Source: Geoanaerobacter sp964528055
GTDB taxonomy: Bacteria > Desulfobacterota > Desulfuromonadia > Geobacterales > DSM-12255
NCBI GenBank assembly: GCA_964528055.1
Contig: CAZGQM010000007.1
Location: forward strand, 62,001-126,000
Length of the DNA: 64,000 bases
Direction of reading: 5' to 3'
Position 1 is the first letter of the stretch, and each line of letters opens with the position of its first letter. Below are positions 55,707 to 62,226 of the stretch, one piece after another. Under the pieces are notes generated by a model. It did not search any database and had not been told where the DNA came from. It saw only the letters and a program-made list of their open reading frames with translations. A program made the translations under genes and the position numbers.

Positions 55707-57062
55707 ATGAAGAAACTTTTCGGTACTGATGGGGTAAGGGGGGTAGCTAACGTCTATCCCATGACATCTGAAATGGCCATGCAGCTTGGTCGCGCAGCAG
55801 CCTATATCTTCAAGAACGGGCAGCGGCGTCACCGTATTGTAATTGGAAAGGATACCAGGCTTTCCGGCTACATGATAGAAAATGCCCTTGTGGCCGGGAT
55901 CTGCTCCATGGGGGTTGATGTGATTCAAGTAGGTCCCTTGCCAACACCCGGAATAGCCTATATTACCTCTTCGATGCGTGCTGATGCCGGAGTTGTAATC
56001 TCTGCATCACATAACCCGTTCCAGGACAACGGTATCAAGTTTTTCTTTAAGGACGGTTTCAAGCTTCCTGATGCAATGGAACTAAAGATGGAGGAGTTGA
56101 TTTTTTCCAAAAAGATAGACTCTCTCCGACCAATAGCCACAGAGGTCGGTAAGGCCTACCGGATCGAGGATGCGGTGGGGCGTTATGTGGTTTTTCTCAA
56201 GAGCACCTTTCCAAAGGAACTTGACCTTTCAGGCATGAAGATCGTACTTGACTGTGCAAATGGAGCGGCATACAAGGTTGCTCCTGCAGTGCTGGGGGAA
56301 CTGGGGGCGGAGGTTATCACCATCGGGGTGAAGCCGAACGGCACCAACATTAATGCCTCCTGTGGATCGCTCCATCCGGAGGTGATCAGTGAGGCAGTGA
56401 AGGAACACCGGGCAGACCTTGGTATTGCACTGGATGGAGATGCAGATCGGGCGATTTTCGTCGACGAGTTTGGCAACGAGGTGGATGGCGACCATATCAT
56501 GGCGATCTGCGCCATTGATCTGCTGAAACAGAAGAAGCTCCGCAAGTCGACCGTAGTGGCAACAGTAATGAGTAATATGGGGCTGGACATCGCCATAAAG
56601 AAGGCCGGGGGCAAGGTGGTGAAAACCGCTGTCGGTGACCGTTATGTAGTGGAGGAGATGCGTCGAGGCGGCTACAATCTTGGAGGTGAGCAGTCCGGGC
56701 ATATGGTTTTTCTGGACAGCAGCACAACCGGTGACGGAACCTTGTCGGCCCTTCAACTGCTGTCAATCATGCGCCGTACCGGTAAGCCGCTATCAGAGCT
56801 TGCCGAGGTGATGATTCCTCTCCCACAGGTTCTGCTGAACGTACGGGTAATGGAAAAGAAGGATATCATGACAATCCCTGAGATAGCCGACCTGGTCAAT
56901 GGCATAGAAGCGAAGCTGGGTGACGAGGGGAGGATACTGATCCGGTACTCCGGCACGGAACCGCTGCTCCGGATCATGCTTGAAGGACAGGATACCTACC
57001 AGATTACCGCCTGGGCCAAGGAGATTGTGGATATGGTTGAGAAGAAACTGGGAGGGAAATAA
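55707..57062 (+). CDS. glmM: Phosphoglucosamine mutase
   Basis: 451 residues from ATG 55707 (GGAGG eight bases upstream). The start KKLFGTDGVRG, the phospho-Ser block VVISASHNPFQDNGIKFF, the metal loop LDGDADR and the C-terminal RYSGTEPLLR are all present. It makes glucosamine-1-phosphate for UDP-GlcNAc. c-di-AMP pathway proteins are encoded just upstream. Confidence 0.95.
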   Translation: MKKLFGTDGVRGVANVYPMTSEMAMQLGRAAAYIFKNGQRRHRIVIGKDTRLSGYMIENALVAGICSMGVDVIQVGPLPTPGIAYITSSMRADAGVVISASHNPFQDNGIKFFFKDGFKLPDAMELKMEELIFSKKIDSLRPIATEVGKAYRIEDAVGRYVVFLKSTFPKELDLSGMKIVLDCANGAAYKVAPAVLGELGAEVITIGVKPNGTNINASCGSLHPEVISEAVKEHRADLGIALDGDADRAIFVDEFGNEVDGDHIMAICAIDLLKQKKLRKSTVVATVMSNMGLDIAIKKAGGKVVKTAVGDRYVVEEMRRGGYNLGGEQSGHMVFLDSSTTGDGTLSALQLLSIMRRTGKPLSELAEVMIPLPQVLLNVRVMEKKDIMTIPEIADLVNGIEAKLGDEGRILIRYSGTEPLLRIMLEGQDTYQITAWAKEIVDMVEKKLGGK

Positions 57063-57066
57063 CAGT

Positions 57067-57786
57067 ATGGCACGTCTTGGAGTCAATATCGACCATATTG
57101 CTACCATCCGCCAGGCCAGGGGAGGTGCGGAGCCTGACCCGGTTTCTGCGGCAGCCATTGCCGAACTTGCCGGTGCCGACGGAATAACCATACACCTCCG
57201 TGAGGACCGCCGTCACATACAGGACCGGGACGTAAAGATTCTTCGCCAGACCGTCAAGACCCGCCTGAACCTGGAGATGGCCGTCACACAGGAGATGGTT
57301 GCTATTGCCCTTGCGGTAAAGCCTGACATCTGCACTCTGGTGCCGGAGAAGAGGCAGGAGTTGACCACAGAGGGGGGGCTCGACGTTCGTCTTGCAATGG
57401 ATCAGATTACCGATGCAGTAGATCGGCTCCAGACTGGAGGGATCTCCGTAAGTCTCTTCATAGACCCGGACCCTGACCAGATAAAGGCTGCCGGCAAATG
57501 CGGCGCCGATTATATTGAGATCCATACCGGCAGCTACGCCGAGGCAGGGGATTGGAAGAGCGAAGAACAGGAGCTGACCAGAATCGAGAATGCGATCAAG
57601 CTTGCAGTGAAGCTGGGGCTTGGTGTCAATGCAGGGCATGGTCTGAATTACTCCAACATTAAGCGAATCACTGCACTGGGGGGGATAGAGGAGTTCAACA
57701 TTGGCCACTCGATCATTTCCCGAGCAGTCCTGGTTGGTCTTGAACGGGCAGTGCGCGATATGGTTGAACTGATAAAATACGCATGA
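57067..57786 (+). CDS. pdxJ: Pyridoxine 5'-phosphate synthase
   Basis: 239 residues from ATG 57067 with GGGAGG before it; the longer frame starts inside glmM. The family start is RLGVNIDHIATIRQARGG, with GITIHLREDRRHI and VNAGHGLNY later. It closes the pyridoxine ring using 1-deoxyxylulose-5-phosphate, the product of Dxs, also encoded in this window. It overlaps surE by four bases. Confidence 0.95.
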   Translation: MARLGVNIDHIATIRQARGGAEPDPVSAAAIAELAGADGITIHLREDRRHIQDRDVKILRQTVKTRLNLEMAVTQEMVAIALAVKPDICTLVPEKRQELTTEGGLDVRLAMDQITDAVDRLQTGGISVSLFIDPDPDQIKAAGKCGADYIEIHTGSYAEAGDWKSEEQELTRIENAIKLAVKLGLGVNAGHGLNYSNIKRITALGGIEEFNIGHSIISRAVLVGLERAVRDMVELIKYA

Positions 57787-58529
57787 AGATCCTCGTTACC
57801 AACGACGATGGGATCAATGCCACTGGTATACGTTACCTTGCCGAAGCAATGGCTCAGCTGGGAGAAGTGGCAGTGGTGGCTCCTGACCGCGAAATGAGCG
57901 CTGTCGGTCATGCGCTCACACTCCACCATCCTCTGAGGGCGGTCTCTCAAGGAGAGCGGCGGTTTGCAGTGGATGGTACCCCTACGGACTGCGTGAATCT
58001 GGGCATTCACAGTCTTCTTGGTTTCAAGCCCGACCTGGTGGTATCCGGTATCAACCGTGGCGGTAACCTGGGTGACGATATTACCTATTCCGGGACCGTT
58101 TCAGCGGCGCTGGAAGCAACTCTCATGGGGATTCCCGCATTTGCGGTTTCTCTGGTAACTTCAGGGGATGGTTCCAACTATGCTGCTGCAGCCGGTATCG
58201 CACTTAAGGTTGCCAGGCAACTGCTCCATAACGGGCTTCCTGCCGACACCTTCTTGAATGTAAATGTTCCTGACCTTACTGCAGACCAATTGAAACACCC
58301 GCTCGTGACAACACAGGGGAAGCGGAGATACGAAGGTATGATCGTGGACAAGGTCGATCCGCGCGGTAGAAATTATTACTGGATAGGGACATCTGACTTG
58401 AAGTTTCATGACATAGAGGGGAGCGACTATCATGCCGTTTCCAGAGGACATATTTCGATTACCCCCCTACATCTCGATCTTACCAACCACTCCTCCATGA
58501 GTGCAATTGCACGTTGGTCATTTGAATGA
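57783..58529 (+). CDS. surE: 5'/3'-nucleotidase SurE
   Basis: 248 residues with the SurE metal motif ILVTNDDGINATGI, then VVAPDREMSAVGHALTL and GINRGGNLGDDITYSGTV. It dephosphorylates nucleoside monophosphates. It is coupled to pdxJ (ATGA) and precedes pcm and rpoS, the usual stationary-phase cluster. Confidence 0.95.
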   Translation: MKILVTNDDGINATGIRYLAEAMAQLGEVAVVAPDREMSAVGHALTLHHPLRAVSQGERRFAVDGTPTDCVNLGIHSLLGFKPDLVVSGINRGGNLGDDITYSGTVSAALEATLMGIPAFAVSLVTSGDGSNYAAAAGIALKVARQLLHNGLPADTFLNVNVPDLTADQLKHPLVTTQGKRRYEGMIVDKVDPRGRNYYWIGTSDLKFHDIEGSDYHAVSRGHISITPLHLDLTNHSSMSAIARWSFE

Positions 58530-58617
58530 ATGTTTTAATCTCTCCGAACGACCTGCTATTGCTGGACTTTTCCCCTTGCCTCTGCTATAAGTGGGCCGCG
58601 ATTGGAGTTGCCCAGTT

Positions 58618-59265
58618 ATGAATGTCGAGATTGCCCGGAAGCGCATGGTGGAATCTCAGCTCATCGCCCGCGGAATTAAGGACAAACGGGTGATTGAAGC
58701 GATGTCAAAGGTTCCACGCCATCTTTTCATGCAAGAAGCTATGGCAGCACAGGCCTACAGCGATTCCCCTCTGCCCATCGGAGAGAAGCAGACCATATCC
58801 CAGCCCTATATGGTCGCACTGATGACTGAACTCCTCATGTTGTCCGGAGGAGAACGAGTATTGGAGATTGGTACCGGTTCGGGTTATCAGGCTGCCATCC
58901 TTGCCACGCTGGTGGATCGTGTCTATACGGTGGAGCGTTATCGCACTCTGGCATTGCAGGCACGCAAGGTTCTCGACAGCCTCGGGCTGTTAAATGTCAA
59001 CCTTAAGATTGCGGACGGCAGTATCGGCTGGGCTGACGAGGCGCCATTCGATGCGATAATGGTAACTGCCGGCGCGCCAGATGTGCCGCCACAGCTGCTT
59101 CAGCAGTTGTCTGTCGGTGGGAGGCTGGTTATTCCGGTAGGAAATCAAAATGAACAGGTATTAAAGCGCGTGACAAGAACTGCCGATGGTTTTCTGAGTG
59201 AGCAGTCGGTAGGATGTCGTTTTGTGAAACTGGTCGGCAAGGCCGGCTGGAGTGTGGATGACTGA
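58618..59265 (+). CDS. pcm: Protein-L-isoaspartate O-methyltransferase
   Basis: 215 residues from ATG 58618. The PCMT motifs are GEKQTISQPYMVALM, VLEIGTGSGYQAA and YTVERYRTL. It repairs isoaspartyl residues using SAM. It lies between surE and rpoS as in many proteobacteria. Confidence 0.94.
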   Translation: MNVEIARKRMVESQLIARGIKDKRVIEAMSKVPRHLFMQEAMAAQAYSDSPLPIGEKQTISQPYMVALMTELLMLSGGERVLEIGTGSGYQAAILATLVDRVYTVERYRTLALQARKVLDSLGLLNVNLKIADGSIGWADEAPFDAIMVTAGAPDVPPQLLQQLSVGGRLVIPVGNQNEQVLKRVTRTADGFLSEQSVGCRFVKLVGKAGWSVDD

Positions 59266-59289
59266 TAGTGCGCTATCGGAGGGCGTGCC

Positions 59290-60249
59290 ATGGATAGAGA
59301 TGATATGATCAAGGAACTCGATGAAGAGCCTAATGGCCCTCCCGAGATCTTTCTCGAACCGGAGCCAGGATCGCTTGAGTTTGAGGCAGATGAAGCTGAG
59401 GAAGAAGAGATAAAGGTTCCTGAGGTAGAACATTTCGATGACGCCATAAAACTATACCTTAGGGAGATACAGAAAACTAAACTGTTGACTGCCGATGAAG
59501 AGAAGGAGTTGGCAGCGCGGATCGCCAAAGGTGAAAAGGCGGCACGTGATCGGATGATAGAGTCAAACCTGCGGTTGGTGGTAAAGATAGCAAAGCGTTA
59601 CATCAATCGTGGTCTCCCGTTCCTTGATCTGATCGAGGAGGGGAATATGGGGCTTATCAAAGCTGTCGAGCGTTTCAAGCTCTCAAAGGAGTGCCGTTTC
59701 TCTACATACGCTACATGGTGGATCAGGCAGTCAATTGAGCGTGCCCTTGTCAATCAGTCGCGGACCATACGGCTTCCTGTTCATGTCTCGGATGATATAA
59801 ACAAGATGCTCCGTATCACCCGTGAACAGATGCAGAAGATGAACCGCGAGCCTTCTGTGAAAGAAGTTGCAACAGCCATGGAGGTGAATTCGGCCTATGT
59901 ACGCCGTCTCATGGTCCTCCTGAAAAAGACCTATTCCATAGAGCGGCCGATGGGTGAAAACAGCGACTATTTCCTGATTGACACCATCGAGGACACCTCG
60001 ACCATCTCTCCTGCTGTGCTTCTTGAGGACAAGAACAAACATTCTCTTGTGCTTGGGTGGTTTGAAACCCTCTCCGAGAATGAGAGAAGTATTCTAACCA
60101 AACGATTCGGTCTTGACGATAAGGAGCCGGAGACCCTTGACACCATCGGACGTAGTGTGGGGGTTACCCGAGAGCGTATCCGTCAGATAGAGGCTAAATC
60201 GCTGGAGAAACTCAGAAAACTTGCTGAGGCTACGGAATTGAAGGCCTAA
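59290..60249 (+). CDS. rpoS: RpoS-type sigma factor
   Basis: 319 residues. An acidic N-terminus is followed by region 1.2 (DAIKLYLREIQKTKLL), region 2 (NLRLVVKIAKRYINRGLPFL, then FSTYATWWIRQSIERA), region 3 and region 4 (GVTRERIRQIEAKSLEKLRK). Length and surE-pcm context favour RpoS over RpoD. No nlpD is between pcm and rpoS. Confidence 0.88.
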   Translation: MDRDDMIKELDEEPNGPPEIFLEPEPGSLEFEADEAEEEEIKVPEVEHFDDAIKLYLREIQKTKLLTADEEKELAARIAKGEKAARDRMIESNLRLVVKIAKRYINRGLPFLDLIEEGNMGLIKAVERFKLSKECRFSTYATWWIRQSIERALVNQSRTIRLPVHVSDDINKMLRITREQMQKMNREPSVKEVATAMEVNSAYVRRLMVLLKKTYSIERPMGENSDYFLIDTIEDTSTISPAVLLEDKNKHSLVLGWFETLSENERSILTKRFGLDDKEPETLDTIGRSVGVTRERIRQIEAKSLEKLRKLAEATELKA

Positions 60250-60272
60250 ATCTATAGAAGGAGAATCTGCGG

Positions 60273-60788
60273 ATGGACGAATTGAAGAGTATCATAAGGG
60301 ATATTCCCGACTTTCCTAAGAAGGGGATCATATTTAAGGACATCACAACTCTTTTGTCGGATGCAAAATCTTTCCAGCGTATGATCGACCTGCTTTCGCA
60401 TCGTTATATCGGCGAGCGGATCGATAAGGTAGTTGGGGTTGAGGCTCGTGGTTTCATTATCGGTTCCGCGCTTGCTTATAAACTCGGCGCCGGTGTTGTA
60501 CTTGTCCGCAAGCCCGGTAAGCTCCCTTCTGAAACTTTCACAAAGACCTACGATCTTGAATATGGAACCGACACCCTTGAGATTCATACAGATGCCATTA
60601 AACCAGGGGAAAGAATACTGATTGCCGATGATCTGCTTGCCACTGGCGGCACTACGGCCGCTGTAGTCGATATGGTGTCAAGTATGGGCGGGGATATCAT
60701 AGAGTGCTGTTTCATGGTAGAGCTTGAGTTTCTGAGCGGCAAAAAGAGACTTCCCGAAGGAAAAGTCTTTTCATTGCTCCAGTTCTAG
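60273..60788 (+). CDS. apt: Adenine phosphoribosyltransferase
   Basis: 171 residues. It begins LKSIIRDIPDFPKKGIIFKD and has the PRPP-binding loop RILIADDLLATGGTTAA. It salvages adenine to AMP. It lies 23 bases after rpoS and may share its transcript. Confidence 0.95.
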   Translation: MDELKSIIRDIPDFPKKGIIFKDITTLLSDAKSFQRMIDLLSHRYIGERIDKVVGVEARGFIIGSALAYKLGAGVVLVRKPGKLPSETFTKTYDLEYGTDTLEIHTDAIKPGERILIADDLLATGGTTAAVVDMVSSMGGDIIECCFMVELEFLSGKKRLPEGKVFSLLQF

Positions 60789-60890
60789 TTAGACCAAGTG
60801 ATATAATTGACTGATATTGCTCAATTATTTCAACAGGTCAAGTTGAAGGTTGTTGCAATTGAGGGCAATTTGCAGTATAACACCAACACT

Positions 60891-60967
60891 GTCCCCGTAG
60901 CTCAGCAGGATAGAGCACTTCCCTCCTAAGGAAGGGGCCGGACGTTCGAATCGTCTCGGGGACGCCA
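60891..60967 (+). tRNA. tRNA-Arg (anticodon CCT)
   Basis: GTCCCCG pairs with CGGGGAC. D-stem GCTC/GAGC, anticodon stem CTTCC/GGAAG with loop CTCCTAA, T-stem GGACG/CGTCT with TTCGAAT, discriminator G and encoded CCA. The anticodon CCT reads AGG. It is the apparent integration target of the following element. Confidence 0.95.
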
Positions 60968-60975
60968 ATAAAAAC

Positions 60976-61010
60976 AAGAGCTTGCAGCGAAATCTGTAGG
61001 CTCTTTTTTT
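60976..61010 (+). terminator. Terminator after tRNA-Arg
   Basis: AAGAGC pairs with GCTCTT with an extra inner TGCAG/CTGTA pairing, then a seven-T run. Confidence 0.75.
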
Positions 61011-61023
61011 GTGATTATCAGAA

Positions 61024-61047
61024 AAGCTACTTAAAAAGCTACTTAAA
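61024..61047. repeat. Perfect tandem 12-bp repeat beside tRNA-Arg
   Basis: AAGCTACTTAAA occurs twice with no gap. It is 57 bases after the tRNA, the same relation and period as the repeat beside tRNA-Cys. It may be an integrase arm site. Confidence 0.5.
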
Positions 61048-61174
61048 GAAATCCTATCTGGTATTTTCCCGTCGAGCTACATCCCAAGTCTTACTGTCCC
61101 TTGCTACTGGACTTCATATCATTTCAGGCTTATTATTTATTTAAGATTTATTTAGCTCTTTGATAAAAATGAAT

Positions 61175-61310
61175 GCCCCCTACCGGGGGGAAGTCCCCTA
61201 GAGGCGCGTTAAACCAGAACTTTAGAATGGAGTCTCCCGGCTTTTCCTGATTGGCAGGTAAAGGCTGGACAATCTTTCTGAGGTGCTGGTTAACGCGCCT
61301 TTTTGTTTTT
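61175..61310 (+). ncRNA. Structured leader RNA with long terminator-like helix
   Basis: A 5' hairpin of C and G runs (GCCCCC with GGGGGG, 61175-61190) is followed by a 15-bp helix between 61202-61217 and 61286-61300 (AGGCGCGTTAA and TTAACGCGCCT, one bulged A). The helix encloses an inner hairpin (about 61240-61266). A T-run ends the structure, and the AlpA-like gene starts 16 bases later. It looks like a riboregulator or antisense RNA of the element; the class is not recognised. Together with the repeats and terminator it accounts for most of 60968-61326. Confidence 0.6.
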
Positions 61311-61326
61311 CTAAAGGGGATTCATT

Positions 61327-61800
61327 ATGAACAAGGTGAGTGTAGGTGACTCTCTCATAGGAGGTTCATCAAATTTACGTGAAATTATCCTTGAAACACT
61401 AAGGGACTTAAATTTGATGGCTTTTGTAGATGAGGTAAGAGAGACAGCCAAAAATCAAGGTGCTGATATCAAAGATGAACATATATTTGCAACTTTAGTA
61501 GAGAGATTGAGACGAGAGGGAAAAAGTCAGTCAGCGGTTGATATCCCTCGATTTACCGGGGCTACAAGATTTATTCGACCAAGTGAAATCACGTCAATCA
61601 CTGGACTATCCAAAGGCACAATCTACAGGCTGGAGAAACTTGGTTTATTCCCCAAAAGAGTTTTAATCGGAATTTCCGCCGTAGCGTGGGATTACTCCGC
61701 CGTCAAGAGTTGGATGGAAAGTAGAACCAGCACAATCAAACTAGCCGTTGCCAGTGAAGTAAAAAGAGGACGCCCAAGGAAAGCCAGTGTAGCAGCCTAA
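61327..61800 (+). CDS. AlpA-like (MerR-type) phage regulator
   Basis: 157 residues. A helical N-terminus of unknown role precedes the C-terminal AlpA/MerR-type HTH (FIRPSEITSITGLSKGTIYR, then FPKRVLIGISAVAWDYSAV). AlpA-type proteins activate integrase or excisionase genes of cryptic prophages. A Lys/Arg-rich tail follows. It is preceded by AAGGGGA. Confidence 0.8.
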   Translation: MNKVSVGDSLIGGSSNLREIILETLRDLNLMAFVDEVRETAKNQGADIKDEHIFATLVERLRREGKSQSAVDIPRFTGATRFIRPSEITSITGLSKGTIYRLEKLGLFPKRVLIGISAVAWDYSAVKSWMESRTSTIKLAVASEVKRGRPRKASVAA

Positions 61801-61865
61801 AAGGACACCGAGCCGGAAGGCTCTGAAACAACGAACTTATGGCGCGAAGCCGAAAGGAGCAAGTT

Positions 61866-61994
61866 ATGCCCACTCTCTATCTAATCAGGAGCTATAGCCA
61901 TGAAAGACAATACCAAAAGCAAAAGGCCCACTCTGGCAAATGGGCCCATGCACTACGAAACTGGAGAAACCGGGAAGCAACACTCACTCTCTAA
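61866..61994 (+). CDS. Possible 42-residue leader ORF overlapping the next gene
   Basis: ATG 61866 follows a strong AAAGGAG at six bases spacing and reads 42 basic and aromatic residues (start MPTLYLIRSY). It overlaps the next gene in another frame. It could be a leader peptide coupling translation. It is not a recognised family. Confidence 0.35.
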   Translation: MPTLYLIRSYSHERQYQKQKAHSGKWAHALRNWRNREATLTL

Positions 61995-62226
61995 TCCAAT
62001 TCTCAAGCAACACCGAAGGAAAGTCAAGCGTGATTTAGCTTTAATTCCTTATAGATCAGTATTCACGTTCCTCCTAGATGAGGTTCTCAATGCTCAGGCG
62101 GTTATTGATGCCGAGCCCGATGAATTTAACAATGAGTACGGTGATGGGTGTAGATGTGCGGTGAATCAGGCACGTGGCGCCCTTCTGAAATTCATCGAGA
62201 AATTCGATACGTCGGGGGGTGCGTAA
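61900..62226 (+). CDS. Hypothetical element protein
   Basis: 108 residues with AGGAG eight bases upstream. A polar, basic first half is followed by a helical second half with acidic residues (VLNAQAVIDAEPDEFNN, then CRCAVNQARGALL). Its stop overlaps the primase start by one base, so it may serve replication of the element. No family is recognised. Confidence 0.6.
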   Translation: MKDNTKSKRPTLANGPMHYETGETGKQHSLSNPILKQHRRKVKRDLALIPYRSVFTFLLDEVLNAQAVIDAEPDEFNNEYGDGCRCAVNQARGALLKFIEKFDTSGGA

